A DNA stretch of 64,000 nucleotides from Monilinia fructicola (GCA_008692225.1 VICG01000010.1:1054001-1118000); one strand, 5' to 3'; counted from the stretch's first letter, positions 12,171-23,665 are shown. The notes: generated by a model not told the origin, from the letters alone. A program made the numbers and translations.

Positions 12171-13564
12171 CTATTCGACTCTAAGAACCCTTTTCCAGCC
12201 ATCCCGAATGCAGTAACGCTTGCCATCTTCACCCTCGGCAATGATGAATTTCTCCCACCTACTGTCATTGCCTGCTCCTACAACAATTATACTCTCATCA
12301 CTTGTCCATCCAATGACGCCTTTCGTGGGCTTTGGTCCAGCATCGTTTGCTGTTAGTGGATTAGAAGATGCGGACAGAGGTTCATCGCCGGTGGAGAATG
12401 TGGCTGTTGCAAAGGAATATATGTCTGAGAAGACCCGGGGCATTAAAGGAAGTTTCCCTAAGATTCCCCATTTGTGGCTAGTATCGGCTTCCGGTGTCGT
12501 TGGGCTATTGATACCACCACCGCCAAGGGATGTAAGTCTTCGGTGGCCTGAATCTGATTCTGACCGTGGAGGCTTCGATGGATGTGGAATATCGAAAATA
12601 TGGAGGGTGGATTTATCTGATGTAACAGCCAGGAGCTGGCCCGAAGGGGCAATGGAAACGGAGAAGATATTGGCGTGATCCACACCCCGCCGGAGTTCTG
12701 CTATCTTTGCACAATTGCTTGTTGCAAACACCCGAACCAATGTACCCTGCATTGACATGAGCTTGGGAGCTTTCAAAACCATATGAGAGCAGTCGAAGAC
12801 CTACAGTTTCGCTAGCAGTTGCAATGACTTCCTCATCCCGACTCAATGCCAGAGCTCGAAGGGCCCCCGAATGAGCAGGTATAATGCTAACGTTCCCAGT
12901 ATTGAGTTCTACTACTTGTACTTGCCCAGCTGTTCTGCCAGGAAACAACAAGGTACTCGCACCTAAGCAGCATAATCCATAAGGATTGCTGGCCGTCTCG
13001 TATGCCTGGTATAGTTCAGGTGTGCTAAGGAAATGGTAGACCCGAATGCTGTTAAGAAGTGCCACCACTATGTGAGTTCTTGAGATTCGGACACCTCTAA
13101 CAGATGTAAGGACCGATAGTTGTGCAGCGACCTTTCGTTTTGAATCGTCCCAGATGATCACCTACAACAATATTAACTTGTGAAGATGCACCCAATATCT
13201 CCAGTTTGGGCATGCCTTATTCTGAGCAAACTTTGGCTGTTTGCCTCCCCCCACTAAAGCAATGTAATTGGTCTTTCCAAGCATCTCTGCTGTTCCAACT
13301 CCACCATTGAAGTCTACCTCGATCAGTGTTGGCACACCTTCAGGTTGTAGTTTAAGGCATACCTCTGGTAACTCGATGTTGGCATCCTTCCGAGTTGAAT
13401 ACTATGTTTTTATAATGAAAATGAGTTCTTTGGGAGATGTACCGTTGAACCATACCACGAAATCCTGTATCAAGTCCAATAGCAAAGCAGCTCGCATCAT
13501 AGTTGAAGGAGGCTGATAAGGCTGCGGGATTCCGCGAGGTCTCTATCACTGGCCTGGTATTCAT
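12171..13564 (-). CDS. hsv2: PROPPIN WD-repeat protein Hsv2 (SVP1-like 2)
   Basis: Exons complement(12171..12746, 12805..13161, 13216..13313, 13363..13401, 13456..13564), 392 residues. A phosphoinositide-binding beta-propeller of the Atg18/Atg21/Hsv2 family, acting in micro-autophagy or endosomal membrane events. Visible are [54 protein letters not shown] and the lipid-binding L/FRRG motif as ELRRGVDHA. The loop [19 protein letters not shown] corresponds to the membrane-inserting segment of PROPPINs. LRRG rather than FRRG and the short length fit Hsv2 better than Atg18. The third intron (13162-13215) starts with GC instead of GT; no GT donor there keeps the conserved NKVIIWD block intact. Confidence 0.92.
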
Positions 13565-13829
13565 CTTCGATAGCGATAACGGGCAACGGTATTGGTTATT
13601 CTAGAAAAGGGACAAAAAGAAAAGAGGTCGAATGAATAAAAATGGTGCAGGGGAGATAGTATATTATGAGCTTGTAAAACCTGTCATTATTAGTGAGGAT
13701 TAATATTTTTGAATTATTTAGATGATTTAAGATAATAAAGATGTCGTAGATACTGCACTAGAGATGGGGTGAACGATAGAATTAATAGAACTACTTATGC
13801 TGTAGATAGGCAGGTAGGTAGGTTTATTA

Positions 13830-13990
13830 AGGATATGTATGATATGTATGATATGTATGATATGTATGGCTGTATGGTATGTATGTATGGTTGTATGGTT
13901 GGTTGTATGGTATGTATGATATGTATAGTAGTTGTAGGTAGGTGTAGATACCTAGGTAGGAGGTGTATGTATGTATGTATGTATCCATGG
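13830..13990. repeat. TATG-type microsatellite tract
   Basis: Imperfect array of GATATGTAT units (13832-13867) running into TATG/GTATGG tetranucleotides up to the left edge of the TIR element. Confidence 0.8.
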
Positions 13991-13999
13991 ATGTATGTA

Positions 14000-14252
14000 C
14001 TTGGCGTTGTTTTGGGTCAATGCCGGGCTAAAAATCTACAAAATAGTATATCTTTTAGATTCTTTTTTATATATTATAAAAACTTCCATTTTTAAGAATT
14101 TAAATATACTAAATGTTTATTTTTTAACTTAATAATGCTGCAAATCATTATTTATAATTTTTAATACATATGTTGATTTATTATAATTTTTTAAAATAAG
14201 TTCCGTTTTCAGTTAATTTTTTAGCCCGGCATTGACCCAAAACAACGCCAAG
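14000..14252. mobile_element. MITE-like element with 35-bp perfect terminal inverted repeats
   Basis: Left end 14000-14034 (starting CTTGGCGTTGTTTTGGG) is the exact reverse complement of the right end 14218-14252. The element is 253 bp. Both outer edges are flanked by TA (13998-13999 and 14253-14254), as expected for a TA target-site duplication of the Tc1/mariner superfamily. The 183-bp interior is almost entirely A/T, with no open frame of any length, so it is non-autonomous. Internal AT richness could be original or the product of repeat-induced point mutation, yet the TIRs keep a GC-rich core, which argues against strong RIP. It sits inside a TATG microsatellite. Confidence 0.85.
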
Positions 14253-15076
14253 TAGTATGCATGTATGTATGTAGGTATGTATGATCGATCAATCAATCTT
14301 GTCCAGTGAGCCGGGCAGGCTATCAGTGAGGCTATCAGGGAGGCTATCAACGTGTATGGAGCACTTTGTACTTGTGACGGGATCCACCGTTCGTGATTAT
14401 CACAGTTAAGGGTGGGACTAGGGATAGACACATTCAGCGTCTTCAAGACCCTCCAGGGCTAACTTATAGATGCCCAGGTGTGTCTAAGCTTTCCAAGGTT
14501 GTTACTTCCCTCCTAATAACTATTCAATAATGATCACTTGGAACTTGGAATGGCATAGAATCCAAGAAACGGTATCTGTCCATCTCACCTAACAATACCT
14601 AACAATAAGTAGGTAGGTAGGGAAGTCTTACTAGGTACACGGAGTAGTCGATGGATCCATGGATAGTGATAGTCACTGAGTGTGGATGAGTTAGATTGGT
14701 TTAATTACAAAGTTTACATTCAACGTTATACCTAATCAGGTATACACATATAAAAACGAATCTTACAAGTCTTTTATCCTTTTTCCTTGACTTGGAGTGA
14801 ATGTGAATGTGAATGTGATCTTGTGATAATCATGATTTAAGATATTTATTATAATTATTAGCCAGCAGGTACCTAGGTATGTCCAGTACGGAGGATGTAT
14901 GATAAGAAAACCCTTTTGATTATAATAATTATTAGGTTTCATCTCCATCTCCATCTCCATCTCCAGCTGCTTCTGCTTCTGCTTCTGCTTCTCCAATCAT
15001 AAGAAAACAAAGATAAAGATACCCGTGGACCTTTGCTTACCTACTAGATAGGCAAGCACAGTATCTATCTATCTCC

Positions 15077-15100
15077 TTCCTTCCTTCCTTCCTTCCTTCC
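15077..15100. repeat. (TTCC)6 microsatellite
   Basis: Six perfect TTCC units in the septin upstream region. Confidence 0.85.
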
Positions 15101-15436
15101 TACTTTATTACCACCCCAGAAATTCCCATTTCTCAGCCTCGCCGCATTGGTTCCACAAGCTCATCACCCGTATCTAAATTAGGTAAAGCGCTTGATGTAC
15201 CAACCAGTTCTATTTCGCTAATTAATTCCCCTGACCTGAAGAAGCAACGACTTGTCGACCGATAGTTTACGAAAGTAAATTCGCGACTTCAATTTCCAAA
15301 AAAGTTCAATAGAAAGAAAGAAGTTACAGTCTTTCCATCAATTCTTCGTCTTCAATCTTACGTCCCGTCTTGCACTTGCAGCCCAGTTCAATCGTTTTTC
15401 TCGTCGTGGCTAAAGGCTTCGTAATAATAAGACATC

Positions 15437-17002
15437 ATGTCGTCTCCATTGAATGCTGTATGTTTATCCCTATCAACACTTTTTGGGTCAACATCCAAGT
15501 TTGGACAATCTGACCGCAACTCCCCCAATAGTTTTCCTCTGGGGTTTGTTCTCACATATCGAAGTTTGATCAAGACTAACTCAGCGATTTTCATAGATTA
15601 AGATGCGAAGAAAGAAGAATGTCAAGAAGGGTATTCAGTTCTGTTTGATGGTTTGCGGTGCATCAGGCACAGGTACGACGATAGAAAAACACACATGGGA
15701 ATGAGTGGCCATATTGACTGGATTTTTCAGGTCGAACAACTTTCGTGAACACTTTATGCGGCAAAAAGGTTCTCTCTGGCAAGGACTCTGATGATGCGAC
15801 CAATGCTCATATTGAGGAGGGAGTTAAGATTAAGCCAATCACAGTTGGTGAGCAGCACTTCGATCTGATTATTCTACCCAAGCTGAATTTACATTAACAC
15901 CTTTCCAGAGTTGGAATTAGATGAAGAAGGAACCCGTATTTCGCTCACAATTGTTGACACACCTGGCTTTGGAGACCAAATCGACAATGAGGCAAGGTAG
16001 GACGAACAATATCCAATTTGAAATGTGTTAGCTGACATGTGCGAAGTTTTGGAGAGATCGTTGGCTATCTTGAGAGACAGTACGACGATATTTTTGGCAG
16101 AGGAATCCCGTATCAAGCGTAACCCTCGTTTCCGCGACAATCGTGTCCATGCTTTACTTTACTTCATCACCCCTACCGGCCACGGGTACGTCGAATCTCA
16201 AGGTCTACCGCACAATGCCAAACTGACGTGTCCATAGCCTCCGCGAATTAGATATTGAGCTCATGAAGCGCCTCTCCCCTAGAGTTAATGTTATTCCAGT
16301 CATTGGAAAGGCTGATTCCTTGACACCTGCTGAACTCGCAGAATCAAAAAAGCTTGTGATGGAGGATATCGAGCACTATAGAATCCCAGTCTACAACTTC
16401 CCTTACGATATCGAGGAGGATGATGAAGACACAGTTGAGGAAAATGCTGAGCTTCGTGGTTTGATGCCATTCGCCATTGTAGGATCCGAGGAGGTTGTTG
16501 AGATCGGTGGACGCCAAGTTCGTGCAAGACAATATCCATGGGGTGTTGTAGAGGTTGATAACCCAAGACACTCCGACTTCCTTGCCATTCGAAGTGCTCT
16601 TCTACACAGCCATTTGGCAGATTTGAAGGAAATCACCCACGATTTCTTGTATGAGAATTACCGTACCGAGAAGCTTAGCAAGAGTGTTGAAGGTGGTAGT
16701 GGAGGGTACGTCTCCTTTCATTTTGATTGTTTTCTGGTGCGTGCTGACAGCTTCACAGTGATGCTTCTATGAACCCCGAGGACTTGGCCTCTCAATCTGT
16801 CCGTCTAAAGGAAGAGCAACTCCGTCGTGAGGAGGAGAAGCTTAGGGAGATCGAGATCAAGGTGCAACGAGAGATTGAGGCAAAAAGACAAGAGTTGTTG
16901 GCTCGTGAGAGTCAATTGAAGGAGATTGAAGCTAGAATGCAACGCGAGCAAAGTGCTCATCTCGAAGCAACCAATGGAACACATACGGAGCCTGAAGCTT
17001 AA
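15437..17002 (+). pseudogene. aspA: core septin, Cdc11/AspA type, with an apparent 1-nt frameshift
   Basis: Exons 15437..15457, 15597..15672, 15731..15847, 15909..15996, 16047..16185, 16238..16705, 16759..17002. About 383 residues if one extra T is ignored. A septin GTPase that forms filaments at septa and hyphal tips. Features: polybasic KMRRKKNVKK (9-18), P-loop GASGTGRTT (28-36) with Arg in place of Lys as in Cdc11, DTPGFGD, GKADSL, the septin-unique region and a C-terminal charged helix likely to form a coiled coil. In exon 5 the T5 run at 16091-16095 shifts the frame between QYDDI and LAEESRIKRNPRF; both sides are strongly conserved. Everything else is intact, so a sequencing error is likely and the gene may be functional. 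The first exon is only 21 nt. Confidence 0.85.
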
Positions 17003-17703
17003 TGGTGATGATGTACAGGGGAAATGTGTTTACGCGTGGAAACATGGATGGATGACTTGTGGCGATGGAGATGCCAATCGATTGCTGCATATGCTCTCGT
17101 TCGGATTTCTGAAGCTGGGGATTTTCTTTTTGCAGGTCGTTGACGGCGCTGCATTTATTCTGGCTCTTCAAAAAGCTAATAACGTAGTTTCTTATTGCCT
17201 TCTAATGTGCAGCTAAATCGATATTTATTTCTTATTAGGTCAATAATTCTTGAAGATAACAGATCCACTTTGGAGAATGCTTTTAATGATGCGAATTTGG
17301 ATTTCAATTGAGTGAACCTATATCGTGACCGCAAAAGTTATTGAGACGAACCCTGTTTTCGTTGTATCTTGATAAAGGGAATCATCAAAAGCCTCCAGGG
17401 CTTCCCGAACAACAACAATCATTCTTAATCTGGAAGTAGTTGGAGATATTACAATTTCCCTTTCGGCGATGCGGCGCTAATGTACGTTACACCCCACGTT
17501 TATTATTCCTGTATATATGACGATTACGTTAGGCTTCCTCGGTACTCTAGTCAGCGCCTCTTCGCAAGTGCATCCATCCATCATCTACCTACCTACCCAC
17601 CTAATCTTGTTAACCATATTGATACTACCTTTCAACTCTTCAAATCTAACACCACAGTGCATCGCGAATAATCAAGAAAGCATCCTTTGGAGACTCAGAA
17701 ATT
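17003..17703. other. spacer between septin and Bax-inhibitor genes
   Basis: The 701 bp hold the septin 3' UTR and the promoter of the next + gene. A CATC/TACC-rich stretch is near 17570-17600. No coding signal. Confidence 0.5.
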
Positions 17704-18791
17704 ATGGCGTCGAACACAAAATACACTCGCGCTTCTCAGCGAGACTCACTCGATGATCCCGCTCATTATTCGCAAGCCCCCCCATCTTACGCCGAACCTT
17801 CTACATCTGCGGACAATGACGCCCTCTTAGGTGGTGGGCCAAGAAGCAGTGAGGATAATATCCCGGATGACTTCAAGGTATTTAGAGGATGATTAGCATT
17901 TAATCGTGCGAAATGCGTTCTGACAATGATGCAGTTTGGAGGTTCTGTAGCTGAAGCAACCATTGAAATTCGAATGCAGGTACGGGGTTGGAAACCATCA
18001 ACGCCCTCAATATGTTGCTAACAAATTCTCCAGTTTGTCAGAAAGGTCTATGCTATTCTGTGAGTATTGCGCAACTCTTCTGAAGTGCTTTTGGTTTCTG
18101 GATGACCACATCAATGTTGGATATTCACATTATACTGATTCTGTTACCAGCTCTGTGCAACTCATCGCCACAGCTGCTTTAAGCTCGGTTTCTTTCTTCA
18201 GCAAATCGTACAAAGATTGGATTCAGTCAAACACTTGGATGTTATGGACTTCGGTACGTTATGTTCCCGCTATATCTGGACTATACTAACATTCGCAGAT
18301 GTTCGGCGCAATTGGCTTCATGCTTTTGACATATTGGAAGCGAAAGTCTTACCCAACCAACCTGCTATTTCTCGGAGGATTTACAGCGCTCGAAGCATAT
18401 TCAATATCGGTCATCGTTTCGACATTTGATTCACGCATTGTCCTCCAAGCTGTCCTGCTTACCGCAGGAATATTTGTTGCACTCACCCTGTTCGCCTGTC
18501 AAACCAAATATGATTTTACTTCGTGGATGCCATATCTGTTTGGTGGACTCTGGGCATTGATCCTCTTTGGATTTATGGCTATGTTCTTCCCAGGAAACAG
18601 TACAGTCGAGTTGATTTATTCTGGTATTGCCGCCCTGATCTTCTCCGGCTATATTCTTGTTGACACCCAACTCATTATGAGACATTACCATGTGGAGGAA
18701 GAGATCGCGGCAGCCATCAGTCTTTTACCTTGACATCATCAACCTGTTCTTGGCTATTCTCCGAATCCTCAACAACCAACAAAATAACTAG
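17704..18791 (+). pseudogene. Bax inhibitor-1 / lifeguard family membrane protein, apparent C-terminal frameshift
   Basis: Exons 17704..17877, 17935..17979, 18034..18059, 18151..18253, 18299..18791; 279 residues if one extra T is ignored. BI-1/TMBIM family, multi-pass membrane protein of ER, Golgi or vacuole linked to calcium and stress-induced death control. The N-terminus is a Pro/Ser-rich cytosolic segment (1-58), then EIRMQFVRKVYAILSVQL and about seven hydrophobic segments with GYILVDTQLIMRHYH near the end. The T4 run at 18723-18726 makes the literal frame stop at AAISLLP; with three Ts it would read on through LDIINLFLAILRILNN to the TAG at 18789. The conserved C-terminal helix is therefore present but out of frame. 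Exons of 45 and 26 nt are unusually small. Confidence 0.85.
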
Positions 18792-20631
18792 AGAGGGTGC
18801 TATGGTCAGAGGGTGGCATCAAGAGGCTGCTAAAGTACGGTGTCATCTAGCTTCTGCAGTACAACGTTCAATGGGCGACAAATAATTATGGGGGTTTAAA
18901 GGTCAATTTGCAAACTGGAACTATTGGGATGGGGTTTCTGTGGGTCTATTGGGGTGGATATGTTTGTTTTAGTGGCGCTCTCCCCTTTAATCGAAGCAAA
19001 TTTATATTATTTGATGTATAAGTCGTCAGTTTATATGCAGTAAATCTCTTCTACCGTTAGCTCTTGCGTGAAGCTACCGAGTCTGACAGGTCTGAGCTTG
19101 ATGATTGTTGCCCCCCTCATATTTGTGTCAGGGGTCTGTCTGACTCCGACTGACTCTGAAGGGGTAACGATACTAACGAAGCATCTAAAATCCCGAAGAA
19201 AGCTCCTCAACGAAAATGGCACTGTGCTGTGTGCACATACTGGCGTGGTGCAATACTTGCATGATGCACTCCTTGTGACCCCCAAGAAGATATGATACAG
19301 TGCAGCAATATTTTCTGCTCGTCAAGACAATTAACAGCTTCAAACTATTAATTAAGTTGAATAATGTGACCTTTTTGAAGTACCAATTGTCCATCTAGAC
19401 CCAGATCGCTTAGTGCAAATCAAGGAGAAGGGTTGTAATTCCGAGTCTCGTAAAGTATATTATTCCGAAGAAAAAAGTGGTTTTCGAACTCCGATAGAAC
19501 TCGAGATAACCAAGTCCAACGTCGGTCAGTCGTGGGTCATGGGAAGAAAAGACCACCGACTTACCTCGTAGTATAGACCTACCTGGGCAATAGAATCGAG
19601 AAAGGAAGAGCCTTGGGGGGGGTACAGCCTCCCCTTTATAGATGGGTATCCAATACCTCATTTAGTTCTACTGTATGAGTTAGGTGCTTGGGCATTCGGA
19701 GGTTTCCTCGTCTCGTATAGTAGTATGCGCTCTGGGTTCATGAGCGACGATTAGATTAAGCATGGGAATGATCTTACCAAGGAATATATATATATCAATC
19801 AATCAATCATAGGGATTTTGTCTTCCCCATCAAGGAATATACCTAGGTGCCTAGGTAGAAGAGACGTACTCTGTACTTACCTGTCCTCCTACTAGGTGCG
19901 TATAGTATAGTATTGTAGTATAGTACGGTATAGTAGTGCTCTGTGCAGTATAGTATTCTTCTCGAAGCTGACTCGCACAACGACAGTACGTACATCGACT
20001 GTATGTGTATGATGGATACTAGGTAGATGGTTTTGTTTTGATTTTGTTGATTGGGATCGCCTTTTCCCATTCTAATTTGTAACACAAAACCCTAACAGCC
20101 CCTTCCCCTTCCCCTTCCCCTTCCCCTTCTCTACTGTGACATCTGTTATGTTACTTATTAGCACAGTATTATGAGGTTACAGCCACTCATAACACTCATC
20201 AAATTGGCTCCAACATCCGACTCCACCTGTTGCCGCACATCTCTCGTCAAAAGAGCACCTCCGTCCTCTACTCTGCTCTGTACTCCGTACAACACTGCCC
20301 AGGCGAGCGAGCACAAGTGATTCGGAACAATTGAAAAATATTCACCGCCTTCTCTTCCCTGCCAGATACATCAAAACTGTCCCATCCACCTTTCAACTGT
20401 CTACCGTCTCTAACCCACATTCGTTTTGACTCGAATTCGGCCTGATTTTATTCTCCTATTACATACGAAACGTAGGATATTCTATGATATATTCATTCAT
20501 TTGAAGATTCGGTTTTAGAAGGACAATTGAGAGAGAAACATATGTATTCCTCGCTCAATTGAACCTCATCAATTGACAAACCACCAATTTAAAAATTTAC
20601 ATTCCCCTCCCTCTTCGTCTCTCAAGTCGCC
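18792..20631. other. spacer with short repeats, 1.84 kb
   Basis: No supported gene. A 75-codon frame at 19068-19295 lacks an ATG start. Contains TATATATATCAATCAATCAAT near 19785-19808 and a (CCCCTT)n tract at 20099-20129. The last 250 bp are pyrimidine-rich and probably the ceramide synthase promoter and 5' UTR. Confidence 0.5.
20099..20129. repeat. (CCCCTT)n tandem repeat
   Basis: About five hexamer units upstream of the ceramide synthase gene. Confidence 0.8.
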
Positions 20632-22265
20632 ATGAACTCAAATTCCCCGATCGATACGATTCAAGATGGGACAAACGAAGCTGCGCCAGAATGGTCACAT
20701 CACAATGGAGAGACTGTTATTCCTATAGAGAAGAAACTCGACAACTCAACAGAATTTCTAACTCGCCCAATGATGGGCAAAAGAAAGGCCAAAAGGAAAG
20801 ATGATAGTCCTCTGGATATCATCTGCAGATTTGTGGTGGACCATCAAACGGGTAAGCATTCCCTTACCTGGCCCAGTTTCTCGATTTCTCTCCCATTGAC
20901 AATGAGCCCTAGGACTATCTGTCAACCTTTTAATGCTTCTTTCTTTAACGCACATCTGCTTTCCAAAGGCTCGCAGGCACACTCGCAAATTCTTTGAACT
21001 TTCCTACTACAATCCGGAGTCTGGCGAGTACTGCGCAGGATGGAATGATGCTTGGCTGGTGTTCTATTGGATTGTGATCTTTACGGGACTTCGCGCTGCT
21101 TTCATGGATTATGTCTTAAGACCATTGGCAAGAAAGGGTGGAGTTAAGACTGCGAGAGATGAGACGAGATTTGCTGAGCAGGCTTGGCTTATGATCTATT
21201 ATTCTGTGTTTTGGACACTCGGAATGGTTAGCTAGAGTACCATTTTCTAAAAAAAAACCACTCGCTAACAGATGCATAGTACATATACGTCAACTCGGAC
21301 TATTGGTGGAATTTAAGTGAACTGTGGACTAATTGGCCTAATCGCGAGGTTGGTGGGCTGCGAAAATGGTATATCCTCGTCCAGTATGCATTCTGGCTTC
21401 AACAGATCATGGTTATCAATATTGAGGCACGCCGAAAGGACCATTGGCAGATGTTCACACATCACATTGTTACAACTGCGTTGATCTTTACAAGTTATGG
21501 TTACCACCAAACTAAAGTTGCAAATGTAATTCTTTGCTTGATGGATGTAGTGGATCTTTTCTTCCCAGTAAGCAACCCTCTCAAAACTCCCTACTTGACG
21601 AAAGCTGACAACGGCTTCCATAGGCTGCAAAATGTCTCAAATATCTCGGATACGATAAATTGTGCGATTTCATGTTTGGTCTCTTCATGCTCTCTTGGGT
21701 AACGGCCCGTCATGCATTTTACCTTATTATCTGCTATTCCGTCTGGGCAGATATCCCCAAGGTGATTAACTACGGTTGCTACCAGGGCAAAAATGGCTCT
21801 ATTTCGGGTCCCTTCCCAGCTCCCGATCGCTTTGGACATCTTTTCAAGCCATTCCAAGATCCCGTTGGACTTGTTTGCTGGAACAACAACATCAAATGGG
21901 GTTTCCTCAGCGCGTTGTTATTCCTTCAAGGCATTACATTGATGTGGTTTTGGATGATTCTTCAAGTCGCTATTAAAGTGATCAAAGGTGGGCAAGCAGA
22001 TGACACCCGAAGTGACAACGAAGAGGGAGAAGAAGAAGAGGAAGATATTGATCTGGATGAGGAGCCCATGACCGAGAAGGTTCACTTGTTGGAAGGGGAA
22101 CCATACGAGGAAGAAGTAGGTGTCGAAGAGCTAAACTTGAAGGGAAGGACGTTGAGAAGTACTCGCTATAAGAAAACCACGAGTAGTGCGAGCGGCGTAA
22201 GCATTCCAGGACACAGCGATAGAAAAGAGTTGTTGGGCAGGATTGGGTGTGATAAAGGCGTTTAG
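20632..22265 (+). CDS. lag1: ceramide synthase (LAG1/LAC1 family, TLC domain)
   Basis: Exons 20632..20851, 20913..21226, 21280..21567, 21624..22265; 487 residues. Sphingosine/dihydrosphingosine N-acyltransferase of the ER membrane that makes ceramide from acyl-CoA and long-chain base. A hydrophilic N-terminus (1-65) precedes several membrane segments. The TLC/Lag motif is clear: MFTHHIVTTALIFTSYGYHQ followed by CLMDVVDLFF, with the double His and the Asp pair thought to be catalytic. The C-terminal 80 residues are very acidic (EEGEEEEEDIDLDEE), a usual feature where CK2 phosphorylation controls yeast Lag1/Lac1. Introns 53-61 nt; all phases agree. Whether it is the Lag1 or Lac1 paralogue cannot be told here. 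Confidence 0.94.
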
Positions 22266-22951
22266 GAAATATGCTACGGGGACCGATATACGATTTTTCC
22301 TATTCCCGGTGGACGAACTACAGGAATTTGATGAATTGGAGAATGATGGGAAACGCTGACGAGAATTTGCGAGGGATATATTGATTTTCTTGTTTCTTCA
22401 TGGTATATGGCATGGGATTTCTTGTTTTGAAAGAGATATGGGAGATACCTTCAGTTTTTCTCTTGGTGGTTGAGAGCTCCAAAGTTATCATGATAAAGCA
22501 TACCCGTCTCCTATTTTATGAAAAGTCGAATGAACGGAGGAAAGGGTTTAGTTAATTTTCCATTTCAAGGTGTTGTTGTTGGCATATCATCGAAGATTTC
22601 ATGATGATGGGTTTGGCTTGGTAGTAGCGAAGGAAGGAAGGGATCTTTGTATGTATGCAGAGGAGATTGTGAATGAATGATATTATACCCCAAATTTAGG
22701 TAGAGCTTTTGCATGGCATATTGTATGCGTTGATAAGAGTGAGTATCTGATATCATGATGGAAATATAATGTAAGGGCAAGATTTCACAACACCATGGCA
22801 AGGGAATGGATACATGGACGGACGGAGGATCATACATGGGTGTTGGGCAAAGAGAAGAAGTATAGGCGGTAATTATGTCTCGACTTGGTCGAAGTGAAAG
22901 CTGAGGGAGGCGCGCATAGACTTATGATGGGATATGAGATAGATACCTAGA

Positions 22952-22952
<1 letters not shown>

Positions 22953-22980
<28 letters not shown>
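22953..22980. repeat. (GACA)7 microsatellite
   Basis: Seven perfect tetranucleotide units. Confidence 0.9.
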
Positions 22981-22982
<2 letters not shown>

Positions 22983-23330
22983 TGAGTTACTACTCTTGAA
23001 ATAGGGGGCGTACTTGAAAGCAGAGGTTAGGGGTAGGTAGTTGAGAAAAGGATACTTCTTCTCTTAAGCTTAATATAAGTTCTTGTAGTATATCGGTATA
23101 TTATTCTCTTCTTTCGACTCCCCGTGGTATCCTCGCCCATTGCATCCCATTCGAAGTTCAGTTTGGCGTTGACGAATGAGAGACCCTTCAATCCTTATTA
23201 TTTACAAATTTGGTTCAACGTCGGCGAAGAAAAACACTCCCGCTTCCAAGGTTCAATACTCATTTACAAGTTCACCGTGGTTTGGTTGCCTAGTTAAATG
23301 TTGACGAATGAGAAACGCGTCAATATTTAT

Positions 23331-23665
23331 TTACAAGCGGCGGAATCTATTTTTCATAAGGTTATCCAAATGAATTGTCTTGACGTCGACCTCGTACTCT
23401 CGTACTGCATCAATGCCGTAAGCTTCTCGATTCGCACATAGAGTTCCAAGAGGGGGAGATCCACCAATCAACAATCGACGTATTCGGATTTGGCACGCTT
23501 CCCAGTTGTCAACAGCCAAACCTTGGAAAGCACCAAGGACTGCGGATTTCCTCGACGTAAATGCCGGGCGATCGGTACCTCTAAGAGCGGGTCGTGGCTG
23601 CAGGACTAGAAGCGTTTGAGAAGCATGGCAGCAATATATTTTTAGTGCTCTTCCGAGTCCGAGGC
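23331..23665 (-). CDS. possible 3' exon of an unrecognised gene
   Basis: An open stretch of about 110 codons starts right after a good acceptor (CTCTTTGCAG at 23666-23675) and ends with TAA at 23331-23333. It encodes a mixed, non-repetitive sequence including LGLGRALKIYCCH, NWEACQIRIRRLLIGG and ANREAYGIDAVREYEV. No family is recognised and no matching upstream exon with a donor was found, since the DNA beyond 23680 becomes GATGAGGGT repeats. It may be a relic, the end of a gene broken by repeats, or chance. Confidence 0.25.

Larger units (their letters stand above)
13565..15436. other. repeat-rich spacer upstream of the septin gene
   Basis: Non-coding. Contains TATGA- and TATG-type microsatellite (about 13830-13990), a TIR element (separate entry), CTCCAT and CTTCTG short repeats at 14941-14990, (TTCC)n at 15077-15100, and pyrimidine-rich DNA near 15340-15420 just before the septin start. 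Confidence 0.6.

Noticed and set aside
13769..14095. 108-codon + frame of YDMYDMY repeats
   Set aside because: Translation of a TATG microsatellite running into the TIR element.
19068..19295. 75-codon + frame with signal-peptide-like start
   Set aside because: Begins with GTG, not ATG, and has no upstream exon; hydrophobic start probably chance.
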